A DNA stretch of 64,000 bases from Roseovarius sp. TE539 (GCF_003298505.1 NZ_QNGB01000005.1:1-64000), one strand, 5' to 3'; shown: positions 26,188 through 36,873, counted from the first letter of the stretch. Made by a program: numbers and translations. The notes: generated from the letters alone by a model not told the origin.

Positions 26188-27381
26188 TCAGACGGCGCCG
26201 TCCAGTCCCAGATGACGGCCAATTTCGCGCGCGACATCGCTGAATCCGATCTGACCCAGGCTGCCGCCCCCGCACCCGGCAATCAGAACCGGCACCCTTT
26301 CTCGCGTGTGGTCCGTGCCCGGCCATGTGGGGTCGTTGCCGTGATCAGCTGTCAGCAGCATCATGTCATGCGGCCGCAGACGCGGCAGGATTGCCCCGAG
26401 GCCGGCATCGAACCGCTCCAGGGCGGCAGCATACCCGGCAACGTCCCTGCGGTGTCCGTAATGGCTGTCGAACTCCACGAAATTTGCAAACGTAAGGCTG
26501 TGGTCCTGCGCGTCGTCCACTGCCGCGGCGAGGTGTTCCAGAAGTTGCGAATCAGGTCCGGTCCGTGAATCGGTGGCCCCCTGCATCGAGAATATATCGC
26601 CGATCTTCCCGATGGCATGGACTGCGCCACCGGCCTGCTGCACCCGTGAAAGAAGCGTTGGACCGGGTGGCGGCATGCCGAAATCGCGCCGGTTGCCCGT
26701 CCTTTCGAAACCGCGGGGTGCGCTTCCGGTGAAGGGACGCGCGATGACCCGGCCAACCTTCATCTCGTGCAGACGGGGTGCGATCGCGCGGCACAGGTCC
26801 AGCAACCGATCAAGGCCGAAAGCCTCTTCATGTGCGGCGACCTGGAAGACACTGTCGGCGGAAGTGTAGCAGATCGGCCAGCCTGTCCGCAGATGTTCGG
26901 CACCCAGCCTGGAGATGATCTCGGTTCCGGACGCCCGGCAATTGCCGAGTATTCCTGTCGTGCCCGCCGCAGCGCAGACGTCCTCGACCACGTCGGACGG
27001 AAAGACCGGAGCATTTTGGGGAAAGACATGCCAGTCCCATGTCACGGGAAGGCCGGCCAGTTCCCAATGCCCCGATGGCGTGTCCTTTCCTCTGGAGCTT
27101 TCCGTGGCCGCGCCCCAAATCCCGTGTGGCGCCCGCCCCAGACCGGGCGCGGCAACGCCCGACGCCAGTTCGACGGCCGCCCCAAGGCCAAGCGCGTCGA
27201 GGTTGGGCAGATCCAGTGGCCCGCTGCGCCCGGTTTCCGCCCGCCCGCCGGCACAGGCAAAGGCGATGTGGGCCAGCGTGTTGGCGCCGGTATCCGGCCA
27301 TCTGCCGTTGAAATAATCCGCCGCGTCCGGGGCCCCGCCTACCCCGACGGAATCCATCACGACCAGGAAGGCCCGCGGCAT
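26188..27381 (-). CDS. deoB: Phosphopentomutase
   Basis: A 397-residue metal-dependent mutase of the alkaline phosphatase superfamily. It interconverts (deoxy)ribose 1-phosphate and 5-phosphate, linking nucleoside breakdown to central carbon metabolism. Signatures are the N-terminal [17 protein letters not shown] metal site, [12 protein letters not shown] with the phosphorylated Thr, and [18 protein letters not shown] with metal ligands. The ATG at 27381 overlaps the deoA stop (TGATG), so deoA and deoB are coupled. An in-frame TTG one codon earlier is unlikely to be used. Confidence 0.96.
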   Translation of the reverse strand: MPRAFLVVMDSVGVGGAPDAADYFNGRWPDTGANTLAHIAFACAGGRAETGRSGPLDLPNLDALGLGAAVELASGVAAPGLGRAPHGIWGAATESSRGKDTPSGHWELAGLPVTWDWHVFPQNAPVFPSDVVEDVCAAAGTTGILGNCRASGTEIISRLGAEHLRTGWPICYTSADSVFQVAAHEEAFGLDRLLDLCRAIAPRLHEMKVGRVIARPFTGSAPRGFERTGNRRDFGMPPPGPTLLSRVQQAGGAVHAIGKIGDIFSMQGATDSRTGPDSQLLEHLAAAVDDAQDHSLTFANFVEFDSHYGHRRDVAGYAAALERFDAGLGAILPRLRPHDMMLLTADHGNDPTWPGTDHTRERVPVLIAGCGGGSLGQIGFSDVAREIGRHLGLDGAV

Positions 27382-28685
27382 CAACGCATCCTTTCATGCA
27401 CCAGCGGCGGCAATTCGGGCGGTGTCTGGTCGATGCGGATCGCCGCGCCTAACTGCGCCTCTGCGCGATCGGCCTGTCCGACGCGCGCGGCGTGTATCCG
27501 CAGCAGCGGCTGACCCCGCGTGACATGAGTTCCGAGCGGCAGCACATCGCTCAGGCCGACCGACGGGTCGATGAGATCCCTCTCGACCTGCCGTCCGCCG
27601 CCAAGCCCGATCACCGCCAACCCCATTTCCGTGCCGTCAATTGCCGCAACATACCCGTCCCGCGGCGCCGGCATCTCGCGTATGACGGTGGCTTCGGGCA
27701 GAAAGCGGGCCCAGTCCTGGACAAACCGCGTTGGCCCACCGAGAGCGGCGACCATGCGTCCGAAACACTCGGCCGCCGTCCCGTCCGCGATCACCTCTCC
27801 GATCGCGGCCCTGCCCTTCTCCGGTCCGTCTGCCAAACCGGCGCCGCACAGCGCCATGGCGCCAAGTTCGACACTCAGATCACGCAACGCGCCGCCGCCA
27901 CTGCCGGTGAGCACCCGCATCGCCGCCGCGACCTCAAGGGCGTTTCCGACAGCCGGGGCAAGTGGCTGGTTCATGTCCGAAACAAGCGCTTCGGCCGGAC
28001 ATCCGGCACCCCTGGCCGTCCCGGTCAGGGCCGCTGCGAGACGGCGGGCGTCCTCGACGCTCTTCATGAAGGCACCACTGCCCGTCTTCACATCAAGGAC
28101 CAGGCCGGAAAGACCCGCTGCCAGCTTCTTGGAAAGGATTGACGCGGTGATCAGATCAAGGCTTTCGACTGTTCCGGTGACATCGCGCACCGCATAGAGC
28201 CGACGATCGGCAGGAGCGATACGCGCGCTTGCCCCGACGATCGCACAGCCGTTTTCCGCAACAAGACGCCTCAGTTTTTCCTCGCCCACATCCGTGCGCA
28301 GCCCGGGAATTGCTTCCAGCTTGTCCAGGGTGCCGCCCGTGTGGCCAAGGCCGCGCCCCGAGATCATCGGCACATAGGCCCCGCACGCGGCCAGCGCCGG
28401 CGCCAGGACAAGGCTCACGCAATCGCCGATGCCGCCGGTGGAATGCTTGTCCAGGACCGGACCGTCGAGATCCCAGTCAAGACGCGCGCCACTGTCACGC
28501 ATCGCAAGTGTCAGCCCGACCCGGCCTTCGTCGCAAAGCCCCTTGAGAAGCACGCACATTGCAAAGGCCCCGGCCTGGGAATCGCTGACACTGCCATCGG
28601 CCAACCCGCGGGCGAACCATGCCAGCTCCTCGCGCGAGGGGGGCCGCCCGTCCCGCAGGGCGGAAATGATCGATCTTGCATCCAT
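27381..28685 (-). CDS. deoA: Thymidine phosphorylase
   Basis: A 434-residue enzyme that phosphorolyses thymidine and deoxyuridine to base plus 2-deoxyribose 1-phosphate. The phosphate-binding [38 protein letters not shown] and the C-terminal barrel-sandwich domain (residues about 340-434) are present. Length is typical of DeoA rather than the longer AMP phosphorylase. The ATG at 28685 gives [13 protein letters not shown], four bases after the cdd stop. Its product sugar phosphate is the substrate of the overlapping deoB. Confidence 0.96.
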   Translation of the reverse strand: MDARSIISALRDGRPPSREELAWFARGLADGSVSDSQAGAFAMCVLLKGLCDEGRVGLTLAMRDSGARLDWDLDGPVLDKHSTGGIGDCVSLVLAPALAACGAYVPMISGRGLGHTGGTLDKLEAIPGLRTDVGEEKLRRLVAENGCAIVGASARIAPADRRLYAVRDVTGTVESLDLITASILSKKLAAGLSGLVLDVKTGSGAFMKSVEDARRLAAALTGTARGAGCPAEALVSDMNQPLAPAVGNALEVAAAMRVLTGSGGGALRDLSVELGAMALCGAGLADGPEKGRAAIGEVIADGTAAECFGRMVAALGGPTRFVQDWARFLPEATVIREMPAPRDGYVAAIDGTEMGLAVIGLGGGRQVERDLIDPSVGLSDVLPLGTHVTRGQPLLRIHAARVGQADRAEAQLGAAIRIDQTPPELPPLVHERMR

Positions 28686-28689
28686 GCCG

Positions 28690-29082
28690 TCAGGCCGTAC
28701 CCATGTCCGCCGCGCCGAATGCGCCGGGCAACAAGGCGGCCAGCGTGGTGTCCCGGCGTTTCCCGTCGAGTGTGGCCATGATGATCCGCAGGTCGCCGGT
28801 GCCGAATTCCGCCAGCTTCTGCCGGCAACCGCCACAGGGCGAGACCGGCACCTCGCCCGCCGCTACCACGACGATCTCGGACAAGCCGGTTTCACCGCCG
28901 GCGACCATCGCCGCGATCGCCCCGGCTTCGGCACAGGTGCCTTCGGGATAGGCGGCGTTCTCGACATTGCACCCGACAAAGATCCGGCCCGATTCCGCGC
29001 GGAGCGCCGCGCCGACCTTGAAACCGGAATACGGGGCATGGGCATTTTCACGCACCTGCCGCGCTGCATCCAGAAGGTCCAT
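28690..29082 (-). CDS. cdd: Cytidine deaminase
   Basis: A 130-residue short, homotetrameric-type cytidine/deoxycytidine deaminase. The zinc site is made by CAEAGA (Cys ligand and catalytic Glu) and SPCGGCRQ (two Cys ligands), with VGCNVENAAYPEGT before it for ribose contacts. It starts at 29082 behind a strong GGAGGAAAG. First gene of the cdd-deoA-deoB-upp salvage run, divergent from maeB with 148 bases between starts. That gap would hold both promoters. Confidence 0.96.
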   Translation of the reverse strand: MDLLDAARQVRENAHAPYSGFKVGAALRAESGRIFVGCNVENAAYPEGTCAEAGAIAAMVAGGETGLSEIVVVAAGEVPVSPCGGCRQKLAEFGTGDLRIIMATLDGKRRDTTLAALLPGAFGAADMGTA

Positions 29083-29230
29083 CTTTCCTCCGCTGTGCTG
29101 ATCCCCTTCGATATTCAAGATTGCGCCTTGCGTTTCCAAGATGCAAGCTGGTGCTTCGGGCGCCCCGTTGCGCTGCAAACAGGGTGCTCCGGGACGCCGC
29201 GAACAAAACGGCGCCACGAGGGAGAGGGAC

Positions 29231-31510
29231 ATGAGCGACAGCCACAAGGAAACGCTGCGTCAGGCGGCGCTGGATTATCACGCGCACCCCAAGCCCGGCA
29301 AACTGGAGATCCGCGCGACCAAGCCGCTTGCCAACGGGCGCGACCTGTCGCGCGCGTACTCGCCAGGCGTGGCGGAGGCTTGCCTGGAGATCAGCAAGGA
29401 CGAAAAGAACGCCAGCCGCTACACGGCGCGTGGCAACCTCGTGGCGGTGATAACCAACGGCTCCGCGGTTCTGGGCCTTGGCAACATCGGCGCACTCGCG
29501 TCAAAACCGGTGATGGAGGGCAAGGCGGTCCTGTTCAAGAAGTTCGCCAACATAGATTGCTTCGACATCGAGGTGGATGAGCCCGATCCCGAGAAGCTGG
29601 CCGATATCGTCTGTGCGCTCGGGCCGACATTCGGCGCCATCAACCTTGAGGATATCAAGGCGCCTGATTGCTTCATCGTCGAGAAGCTGTGCCGGGAACG
29701 GATGAACATTCCGGTTTTCCACGACGATCAGCATGGCACGGCGATCGTCGTGGGGGCGGCGGCCACCAATGCCCTCCATGTCGCCGGCAAGCGGTTCGAG
29801 GATATCCGCATCGTCTCGACCGGCGGCGGGGCGGCCGGGATCGCCTGTCTCAACCTGTTGCTCAAGCTGGGCGTCAAGCGCGAGAACGTCTGGCTCTGCG
29901 ATGTTCACGGTCTTGTCTACAAGGGCCGCTCCGAGGACATGACACCGCAAAAGGAAGCCTTCGCACAGGACACTGAGCTGCGCACGCTCGACCAGGTGAT
30001 CGAAGGGGCCGACCTGTTCCTGGGCCTGTCGGGTCCGAATGTCCTGAAACCGGAAATGGTGGCCAAGATGTCGGATCGCCCGATCATCTTCGCGCTGGCC
30101 AATCCGACCCCTGAAATCATGCCGGACGTTGCCCGCGATGTCGCTCCAACCGCGATCATTGCCACCGGGCGAAGCGATTTTCCCAATCAGGTCAACAATG
30201 TTCTTTGCTTCCCGTTCATATTTCGCGGGGCGCTGGATGTAGGCGCGAGCGAAATCAACGACGCCATGCAGGTGGCCTGTGTCGAGGGTATCGCGGAACT
30301 CGCCCGCACCACCACCAGCGCCGAGGCGGCAACGATTTACAAGGGCGAACAACTGACTTTCGGGGCCGATTACCTGATCCCCAAGCCGTTCGATCCGCGG
30401 CTCTCCGGTGTCGTTTCGACAGCGGTGGCACGGGCGGCGATGGAAACCGGTGTCGCGGCACGGCCGCTCGAGGACATCGACGCCTACAAGGCCGACCTTG
30501 ACGCCAGCGTCTACAAGTCCGCATTGCTGATGCGCCCGGTCTTCGACGCGGCCGCCACGGCCGCGCGCCGGATCGTGTTTTCGGAGGGCGAAGACGATCG
30601 CGTTCTGCGCGCCGCCCAGGCGATCCTGGAGGAAACGACCGAACAGCCGATCCTGATAGGTCGACCCAAGGTCATTGACCAGAGATGCGAGAGGATGGGG
30701 CTGGAAATCCGGCCGGGCCGTGATTTCAGTCTCGTCAACCCCGAGGATGACCCCCGATACCGCGATTACTGGGAAAGCTATCACCGGATCATGGCCCGGC
30801 GGGGGGTAACGCCGGATCTGGCCCGCGCGATCATGCGCACCAACACGACCGCGATCGGTGCGGTCATGGTCCATCGCGATGAGGCTGACAGCCTGATCTG
30901 CGGCACATTCGGGGAATACCGCTGGCATCTCAACTATGTCACGCAGGTTCTTGGCAACGACGGATGCCAGCCGCACGGCTCGCTTTCGATGATGATCCTC
31001 GAGGACGGGCCACTTTTCATTGCCGACACCCATGTCCGGGCCTTCCCCGATCCCGCGCAACTGGCCGAGACGGCCATCGGGGCCGCACGCCATGTGCGCC
31101 GTTTCGGGATCGAGCCCAAGATCGCGTTCTGTTCGCAATCCCAGTTCGGAAACCAGGGCGACGATTCCGGCAAGCGCCTGAGGGCCGCGATCGATATTCT
31201 GGATACCGAAGAGCGTGATTTCATCTATGAAGGCGAAATGAATGTCGATGCGGCGCTCGATTCAGCCCTGCGATCGCGCCTCCTGCCGGAAAACCGGATG
31301 GACGGGGCTGCGAATGTCCTTGTCTTTTCGAACGCCGATGCCGCTTCGGGGGTGCGCAATATCCTCAAGATGAAGGGCGGCGGGCTGGAAGTGGGGCCGA
31401 TCCTGATGGGCATGGGCAACAAGGCCCACATCGTGACCGCAGGGGTAACGGCAAGGGGCCTGCTGAACATGGCCGCGATCGCGGGCACGCCGGTGGCACA
31501 TTACGGATAG
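29231..31510 (+). CDS. maeB: NADP-dependent malic enzyme with phosphotransacetylase-like domain
   Basis: A 759-residue hybrid protein. Residues 1-430 are the malic enzyme, which oxidatively decarboxylates malate to pyruvate with NADP ([66 protein letters not shown]). Residues about 440-759 resemble phosphotransacetylase ([36 protein letters not shown]), which in characterised MaeB is regulatory and binds acetyl-CoA rather than catalytic. GGGAGAGGGAC precedes the ATG at 29231. It supplies pyruvate and NADPH during growth on acetate, propionate or dicarboxylates, fitting the adjacent prpE. Confidence 0.94.
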   Translation: MSDSHKETLRQAALDYHAHPKPGKLEIRATKPLANGRDLSRAYSPGVAEACLEISKDEKNASRYTARGNLVAVITNGSAVLGLGNIGALASKPVMEGKAVLFKKFANIDCFDIEVDEPDPEKLADIVCALGPTFGAINLEDIKAPDCFIVEKLCRERMNIPVFHDDQHGTAIVVGAAATNALHVAGKRFEDIRIVSTGGGAAGIACLNLLLKLGVKRENVWLCDVHGLVYKGRSEDMTPQKEAFAQDTELRTLDQVIEGADLFLGLSGPNVLKPEMVAKMSDRPIIFALANPTPEIMPDVARDVAPTAIIATGRSDFPNQVNNVLCFPFIFRGALDVGASEINDAMQVACVEGIAELARTTTSAEAATIYKGEQLTFGADYLIPKPFDPRLSGVVSTAVARAAMETGVAARPLEDIDAYKADLDASVYKSALLMRPVFDAAATAARRIVFSEGEDDRVLRAAQAILEETTEQPILIGRPKVIDQRCERMGLEIRPGRDFSLVNPEDDPRYRDYWESYHRIMARRGVTPDLARAIMRTNTTAIGAVMVHRDEADSLICGTFGEYRWHLNYVTQVLGNDGCQPHGSLSMMILEDGPLFIADTHVRAFPDPAQLAETAIGAARHVRRFGIEPKIAFCSQSQFGNQGDDSGKRLRAAIDILDTEERDFIYEGEMNVDAALDSALRSRLLPENRMDGAANVLVFSNADAASGVRNILKMKGGGLEVGPILMGMGNKAHIVTAGVTARGLLNMAAIAGTPVAHYG

Positions 31511-31542
31511 CGCAGCACACAGGGCAACACGGATTCGTGCAG

Positions 31543-31654
31543 TTTGCAGCCGCGAAGTTTGCAGCTTTGCAAATGCTTTCGATTTCAGCGTAAAACTTGT
31601 CTTTTTCCGCTAGTTTGCAAAACTTTGCAGGCCGAATTGCCACGGAACTGCAAA
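31543..31654 (+). promoter_or_regulatory. Cluster of five TTTGCA-type half sites (ScfR/PccR-like) upstream of prpE
   Basis: TTTGCA at 31543-31548, TTTGCAGCTTTGCAAA at 31558-31573, TTTGCAAA at 31614-31621 with TTTGCAGG at 31624-31631, and CTGCAAA at 31648-31654. Rhodobacter sphaeroides PccR, a short-chain fatty acyl-CoA regulator of the RamB/MccR type, is described as binding paired TTTGCAAA elements at propionyl-CoA carboxylase genes. The presence of the same words before a propionyl-CoA synthetase gene fits this regulator. Confidence 0.65.
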
Positions 31655-31748
31655 TTTCCTGCGATAATCTGACACGCAAGCAACCGTGTCACTTGCTGCG
31701 ACCGCTCCTCATCCGTAACACCCTTGCAACGGACCGGAGGAGGATACG

Positions 31749-33641
31749 ATGGGATACCAAGAGGTATACGAGAGCTGGCAACGCGACCCCGAGGCTTTCT
31801 GGATGGAAGCCGCCGAGAACATCGACTGGGATGAAAAGCCGTCAAAGGCGCTCTTCGATGACAACGCCCCGCTTTATGAATGGTTCCGTGACGGCAAGGT
31901 GAATACGTGCTGGAATGCCGTGGACCGCCATGTCGAGGCGGGGCACGGCGCGCGCGCGGCGATCATCCATGACAGCCCCGTGACCGGAACCAAGCACAAG
32001 ATCAGCTACGCGCAGTTGCGCTCGCGGGTGGCGCGACTGGCCGGTGCGCTGCGCGCAAAAGGGGTACAGAAGGGCGATCGCGTCATCATCTATATGCCAA
32101 TGGTCCCCGAGGCCCTGGAGGCGATGCTGGCCTGTGCGCGTCTGGGGGCCATCCACTCGGTCGTCTTCGGGGGCTTCGCGGCCCATGAGCTGGCGGTGCG
32201 AATCGACGACGCCAAGCCGAAGGCGATCATTGCCGCCTCCTGCGGGGTGGAGCCGGGTCGCGTGGTCCATTACAAGCCGCTCCTCGACGGGGCGATCGAA
32301 CAGGCCGCGCACAAGCCCGATTTCTGCGTGATCTTCCAGCGGGAAGAAGAAGTGGCCAAGCTGGAAGAGGGACGCGACCACGATTGGCACGCCTTTCAAT
32401 TCGGGGTCACTCCAGCCGAATGCGTGCCCGTCGAGGGCACCCACCCGGCCTATATCCTTTACACGTCCGGCACCACTGGCGCGCCAAAGGGGGTGGTGCG
32501 TCCGACCGCCGGGCATCTGGTGGCCCTGAACTGGACCATGAAGAACATCTACAACGTCGATCCGGGCGATGTGTTCTGGGCCGCGTCCGACGTGGGCTGG
32601 GTCGTGGGGCATTCCTATATCTGTTACGCGCCCCTGATAAACGGCAACACCACGGTCGTGTTCGAGGGCAAGCCGGTTGGCACGCCCGATGCAGGCACCT
32701 TCTGGCGGGTGATTTCGGAACACAACGTGCGCAGCTTCTTCACCGCACCGACCGCATTTCGGGCGATCAAGCGCGAGGACCCGGAGGCGAAGGAGCTTCG
32801 GAAATACGACATCTCTTGCCTGCGCGCGCTCTATCTTGCTGGTGAAAGGGCCGATCCGGACACGATCAACTGGGCGGCCGAGAAGATGGGCGTGCCCGTC
32901 TACGATCACTGGTGGCAGACCGAGACAGGATGGACCATCGTCGGCAACCCGGCGGGAATCGAGGCCCTGCCCGTCAAGGTCGGATCGCCCACGGTGCCGA
33001 TGCCCGGCTACGACGTTCAGATCCTTGACGACGCGGGAAACGAACTGGGCCCGAACGAGCTTGGTGCCATCGCCATCAAGCTGCCATTGCCACCCGGCAC
33101 CCTGCCGACACTCTGGAACGCCGAGGACCGGTTCCGCAAGTCCTACCTGAACACCTTCCCGGGCTACTACGAAACCGGCGATGCCGGCATGAAGGACGAG
33201 GACGGCTACCTGTGGATCATGGCCCGCACGGATGACGTGATCAACGTGGCCGGGCACCGCCTGTCAACCGGTGGCATGGAAGAGGTTCTGGCCGCGCATC
33301 CCGATGTGGCCGAGTGCGCTGTCGTCGGTGTGACAGACGAATTGAAAGGGCAAATGCCGGTCGGTTTCCTGTGCCTGACCAAGGGGGTCAACCGCCCGCA
33401 CGAGGACATTGTCAAGGAATGCGTCACCATGATGCGGGATCAGATCGGACCGGTCGCCGCCTTCAAGCTGGCGGTCGTGGTTGACAGGCTGCCCAAGACA
33501 CGGTCCGGCAAGATCCTGCGCGGAATCATGGTCAAGATCGCGGATGGCTCGGACTACAAGATGCCCGCCACAATTGACGATCCGGCGATCCTCGACGAGA
33601 TCCGGCAGGCATTGCAGAAGATCGGGTATGCCGCAGGCTGA
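31749..33641 (+). CDS. prpE: Propionyl-CoA synthetase
   Basis: A 630-residue ANL ligase that makes propionyl-CoA from propionate, ATP and CoA. The start MGYQEVYESWQRDPEAFWMEA and length follow PrpE, shorter than acetyl-CoA synthetase. The P-loop is LYTSGTTGAPKGVVRPTAGH, A5 is DHWWQTETGW, and A8 is RTDDVINVAGHRLSTGGMEE. PKTRSGKILRG holds the catalytic lysine that is reversibly acylated in Salmonella PrpE and restored by the CobB sirtuin. A sirtuin gene lies 15 kb downstream. GGAGGAGGATACG precedes the ATG. The upstream TTTGCA cluster suggests acyl-CoA-responsive control, and a hairpin at 33661 terminates it. Confidence 0.94.
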   Translation: MGYQEVYESWQRDPEAFWMEAAENIDWDEKPSKALFDDNAPLYEWFRDGKVNTCWNAVDRHVEAGHGARAAIIHDSPVTGTKHKISYAQLRSRVARLAGALRAKGVQKGDRVIIYMPMVPEALEAMLACARLGAIHSVVFGGFAAHELAVRIDDAKPKAIIAASCGVEPGRVVHYKPLLDGAIEQAAHKPDFCVIFQREEEVAKLEEGRDHDWHAFQFGVTPAECVPVEGTHPAYILYTSGTTGAPKGVVRPTAGHLVALNWTMKNIYNVDPGDVFWAASDVGWVVGHSYICYAPLINGNTTVVFEGKPVGTPDAGTFWRVISEHNVRSFFTAPTAFRAIKREDPEAKELRKYDISCLRALYLAGERADPDTINWAAEKMGVPVYDHWWQTETGWTIVGNPAGIEALPVKVGSPTVPMPGYDVQILDDAGNELGPNELGAIAIKLPLPPGTLPTLWNAEDRFRKSYLNTFPGYYETGDAGMKDEDGYLWIMARTDDVINVAGHRLSTGGMEEVLAAHPDVAECAVVGVTDELKGQMPVGFLCLTKGVNRPHEDIVKECVTMMRDQIGPVAAFKLAVVVDRLPKTRSGKILRGIMVKIADGSDYKMPATIDDPAILDEIRQALQKIGYAAG

Positions 33642-33660
33642 GTGAACACCCCCTGATTGT

Positions 33661-33689
33661 GCCCCGGACGCTCACCGCGCAGCCGGGGC
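33661..33689 (+). terminator. Hairpin after prpE
   Basis: GCCCCGG (33661-33667) pairs with CCGGGGC (33683-33689), 20 bases after the prpE stop, followed by an A/T-rich AAGAACCATTGTTT. It overlaps the 3' end of the small minus-strand reading frame at 33672. Confidence 0.5.
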
Positions 33690-33839
33690 AAGAACCATTG
33701 TTTCCACCGGGCTGGCCGACAAACCCGGACCCGGAACCGCGGAATCGGCTCCGCTGTCATCCGCCTCCGAGGACATTGCAAGACTGACGAGGATCAAGGC
33801 GGTGAGCATGATTGCCTTCACAGTATTCTTGGGAGTCAT
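33672..33839 (-). CDS. Possible small exported protein
   Basis: A 55-residue reading frame, MTPKNTVKAIMLTALILVSL then AMSSEADDS. It has a clear signal-peptide-like N-terminus (two Lys, then an uninterrupted hydrophobic core, then AMSSEA), and the mature part ends VETMVLAPAAR. AGGAA lies immediately before the ATG, with poor spacing, so a start ten codons or so away is possible. It converges on prpE and its end lies inside the prpE terminator hairpin. No family is recognised. The signal peptide and gap position argue for it, and the weak ribosome site argues against. Confidence 0.4.
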   Translation of the reverse strand: MTPKNTVKAIMLTALILVSLAMSSEADDSGADSAVPGPGLSASPVETMVLAPAAR

Positions 33840-34001
33840 TTCCTGGCACCTCTGCATGGAGAACCGGCGCACCGTGGCCGGTGCTGAAACCCTGTGGCTT
33901 TCGGACTGCGGCAAGCAATATCTAAGCTCTGCTATCGGATAACACCCGCGAACCGGTACTCTGGCCCTTCTCGGGTCGCTCATGCGCACTATGTTCGCCT
34001 C

Positions 34002-34562
34002 ATGAAACAAAGACCGCCGACGCTCGTCCCCTTTCTTTGCGGTTTCCTGATCGTGGTGTTGCTTGCCTTGCCCTCCGAAAGCCGTGCCAACCCTGAAAAA
34101 CGCGATTACACGCCGCCACCGCCCGCCAGTTGGGAATACCTCAGCGACCGGGTGATGGGCGGCGTGAGCGAAGGCAGCGCGCGGGTCGAAGGCGACCATG
34201 TGCGCCTTACCGGGGAGGTCAGCACCCGCAACCGCGGCGGTTTCATCCAGACACGGACCGATCTTGCCCGCCCCTTTCCCGACGATGCAAAGGGGCTGAT
34301 CATCAGGGTGCGCGGCAATGGTGAACGCTATTTCCTGCACCTGCGGACCACGGGGACGATCCTGCCTTGGCAGTATTATCAGGCGGGGTTCGAAACCACC
34401 CGGGACTGGAGAACGCTGCGCGTACCATTCTCCGAGTTTCAACCGTCGGGCCGGATGCTGCGGGGCACTCCAAGGGCCGAAACGGTCAGAAGTGTCGGGT
34501 TCGTGGCGTTCGGGCGTGACCACTTGGCGGACCTGGCCGCCGAATGGATTGGCATTTACTGA
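34002..34562 (+). CDS. CIA30 family (NDUFAF1-like) exported protein
   Basis: A 186-residue protein with a signal peptide (MKQRPPTLVPFLCGFLIVVL, cleavage near SRA). The CIA30 beta-sandwich follows: WEYLSDRVMGGVSEG near residue 44, LTGEVSTRNRGGFIQTR, GLIIRVRGNGERYFLHLRT and YYQAGFETTRDWRTLRVPFS. In eukaryotes CIA30 assists complex I assembly. Bacterial members are mostly uncharacterised and resemble carbohydrate-binding folds, so the role here is unknown. The ATG at 34002 begins the signal peptide. It converges on nadK with only four bases between stops. Confidence 0.85.
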   Translation: MKQRPPTLVPFLCGFLIVVLLALPSESRANPEKRDYTPPPPASWEYLSDRVMGGVSEGSARVEGDHVRLTGEVSTRNRGGFIQTRTDLARPFPDDAKGLIIRVRGNGERYFLHLRTTGTILPWQYYQAGFETTRDWRTLRVPFSEFQPSGRMLRGTPRAETVRSVGFVAFGRDHLADLAAEWIGIY

Positions 34563-34566
34563 TCCG

Positions 34567-35328
34567 TCATACGAATTGTTCGCGGATCAGGCGTTCCTCA
34601 AGCCCGTGGCCCGGATCGAACAGGATACGATGGGCAATGCCGGGGTCCGAGGCGATCTCGACCCAGAGGACATTCTTAACCCAACGGCTGTCCGCGTCGG
34701 CCATGACCGGACGCTTGGCAGGGCTCAACACGTCGAAACGCACATGGGCCGTCTTCGGCAGCAGCGCCCCCCGCCAACGCCGCGGACGGAAGGCCGCCAC
34801 GGCGGTAAGGGCCAGCACATCCGATCCGATTGGAAGGATCGGGCCATGCGCACTGTAGTTATACGCGGTGGACCCTGCTGGCGTCGCAACCAGCGCACCG
34901 TCGCAGACGAGTTCCTCGAGACGCAGATGACCATCAATCGTGATTTTCAGCTTTGCCGCCTGGGGCCCGGCGCGAAGCAGCGAAACCTCGTTTATGGCAA
35001 GGGCCTCATGGATTGTTCCGTCGGCCCCCTGCGCCTTCATCGAGAGCGGGTTGATCACCTCTTCCTCGGCGGCGGCGAGGCGCTGGAGAAGATCGGTCTC
35101 GCTGTATTCATTCATCATGAATCCGACCGTGCCGCGATTCATGCCATATACGGGCGCCGGCAGATCCTGCGTTCGGTGAAGTGTATGCAGCATGAAACCG
35201 TCACCACCAAGAGCGACGATCACTTCCGCTTCGGGTTCGCTGCAATTGCCGTAACGCGCCACCAGCGCCGCACGGGCGGTCTGGGCCGTGGGCACGTCGC
35301 TGGCGACGAAGGCAATCTTGCGGGTCAT
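34567..35328 (-). CDS. nadK: NAD kinase
   Basis: A 253-residue ATP-NAD kinase producing NADP. It has the GGDG catalytic motif ([15 protein letters not shown], residues about 38-52), the [14 protein letters not shown] segment, and the substrate site [17 protein letters not shown] with the essential Asp and Ser/Thr contacts. It is shorter than E. coli NadK, as usual in alphaproteobacteria. The ATG at 35328 gives [11 protein letters not shown]. Convergent with the CIA30 gene; divergent from glyA with about 180 bases between starts. Confidence 0.94.
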   Translation of the reverse strand: MTRKIAFVASDVPTAQTARAALVARYGNCSEPEAEVIVALGGDGFMLHTLHRTQDLPAPVYGMNRGTVGFMMNEYSETDLLQRLAAAEEEVINPLSMKAQGADGTIHEALAINEVSLLRAGPQAAKLKITIDGHLRLEELVCDGALVATPAGSTAYNYSAHGPILPIGSDVLALTAVAAFRPRRWRGALLPKTAHVRFDVLSPAKRPVMADADSRWVKNVLWVEIASDPGIAHRILFDPGHGLEERLIREQFV

Positions 35329-35453
35329 TCGGGACCATCCCGTTTCCGAAGCGCGTCTGGCAGTTCTGATCGAACCACAGCTCCACGCATTGCGCCATAG
35401 ATGACGGTCCTGCAAGCGGTTTTGTCGCTTTACATCCTTTGCAGCGGCCTATG

Positions 35454-35467
35454 TTTCCGATAGGAAA
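35454..35467 (+). promoter_or_regulatory. TTTCC-GATA-GGAAA palindrome upstream of glyA
   Basis: TTTCCGATAGGAAA is a perfect inverted repeat of five-base arms around GATA, overlapped by CCTAT/ATAGG (35448-35464). It ends 38 bases before the glyA ATG, so it could be an operator for one-carbon metabolism control. No specific regulator is assigned. Confidence 0.35.
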
Positions 35468-35505
35468 TCGCCAGTCCCGACCCTTTTCACGACGGAGCCA
35501 GATCC

Positions 35506-36813
35506 ATGTCTCATGACGGAAACACCTTTACCACCGACGCGGGCTTCTTCACCCAGCCCCTGGCCGAGCGCGACCCCGAGCTTTTCGGCGCCATCGAGTC
35601 CGAGCTTGGCCGCCAGCGCGACGAGATCGAACTGATCGCCAGCGAGAACATCGTTTCCGCAGCGGTCATGGAGGCGCAGGGCAGCGTCATGACCAACAAG
35701 TATGCCGAGGGCTATCCGGGCCGGCGCTACTATGGTGGATGCCAGTATGTGGACGTGGCCGAGCAACTCGCCATCGAACGCGCGAAGGACCTCTTCGGGT
35801 GTGGTTTCGCGAACGTGCAGCCGAATTCGGGCAGCCAGGCAAACCAGGGCGTGAACCTGGCGCTTCTGAAACCCGGCGACACGATCCTCGGCATGAGCCT
35901 TGATGCCGGCGGACACCTGACCCACGGCGCAGCGCCCAACCAATCGGGCAAGTGGTTCAACGCGGTCCAGTACGGCGTGCGCAAGCAAGACAACCTGATC
36001 GATTACGACCAGGTTGAGGCACTGGCCAGGGAACATCACCCGAAAATGATCATCGCCGGCGGATCGGCCATTCCGCGGCAGATAGATTTCGCCCGCATGC
36101 GCGAAATCGCCGACAGTGTCGGCGCCTGGCTTCATGTGGACATGGCGCATTTCGCCGGGCTCGTCGCGGCCGGTGAGCATCCCTCGCCCTTCCCGCATGC
36201 GCATGTCGCCACCACCACCACACACAAGACACTGCGCGGGCCGCGCGGCGGCATGATCCTTACCGATGACGAGGCGCTGGCCAAAAAATTCAACTCCGCC
36301 ATCTTCCCCGGCCTTCAGGGCGGACCGCTGATGCACGTGATCGCGGCCAAGGCGGTGGCCTTCGGAGAAGCCCTGCGCCCGGAATTCAAGGGATATATTC
36401 AACAGGTCATCACCAACGCGCAGGCGTTGAGCGACCAGTTGGCGAAGGGCGGTCTCGACATTGTCACAGGCGGCACGGACACCCATGTCCTGCTGGTCGA
36501 CCTGCGGCCCAAGGGCGTGAAGGGCAATCAGGCGGACAAGGCACTTGGCCGGGCCCATATCACCGCCAACAAGAATGGCATCCCCTTCGATCCGGAAAAA
36601 CCGACGGTCACTTCGGGGCTGCGTCTTGGAACACCCGCCGGAACCACGCGCGGCTTCGCCGAGGCGGAGTTCCGCCAGATCGGCGACTGGATCGTCGAGG
36701 TCGTGGACGGGCTGGCCGCCAATGGCGAAGACGGCAACCAAGCGGTCGAGGAAAAGGTCAAGGCAGAGGTCGCGGGCCTCTGCGCGCGCTTCCCGCTCTA
36801 CCCGAACCTCTGA
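35506..36813 (+). CDS. glyA: Serine hydroxymethyltransferase
   Basis: A 435-residue PLP enzyme interconverting serine and glycine with transfer of a one-carbon unit to tetrahydrofolate. Signatures are [66 protein letters not shown], and the PLP-lysine stretch [29 protein letters not shown] near the C-terminus is typical. Full length. The ATG at 35506 follows GACGGAGCCAGATCC. A stem-loop at 36839 follows the stop. The one-carbon unit would serve thymidylate and methionine synthesis. Confidence 0.97.
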   Translation: MSHDGNTFTTDAGFFTQPLAERDPELFGAIESELGRQRDEIELIASENIVSAAVMEAQGSVMTNKYAEGYPGRRYYGGCQYVDVAEQLAIERAKDLFGCGFANVQPNSGSQANQGVNLALLKPGDTILGMSLDAGGHLTHGAAPNQSGKWFNAVQYGVRKQDNLIDYDQVEALAREHHPKMIIAGGSAIPRQIDFARMREIADSVGAWLHVDMAHFAGLVAAGEHPSPFPHAHVATTTTHKTLRGPRGGMILTDDEALAKKFNSAIFPGLQGGPLMHVIAAKAVAFGEALRPEFKGYIQQVITNAQALSDQLAKGGLDIVTGGTDTHVLLVDLRPKGVKGNQADKALGRAHITANKNGIPFDPEKPTVTSGLRLGTPAGTTRGFAEAEFRQIGDWIVEVVDGLAANGEDGNQAVEEKVKAEVAGLCARFPLYPNL

Positions 36814-36838
36814 CGATCACTGTCCTGCTTGACAAAGG

Positions 36839-36863
36839 GCCCGTGCGGCCGGTCCGCACGGGC
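36839..36863. terminator. Stem-loop between glyA and convergent gene
   Basis: GCCCGTGCGG (36839-36848) pairs with CCGCACGGGC (36854-36863), a perfect ten-base stem with a five-base loop. It lies 26 bases after glyA and 11 bases from the end of the opposite-strand gene, so it is probably a shared terminator. No T run is present on either side. Confidence 0.65.
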
Positions 36864-36873
36864 TCCGGGCTGG

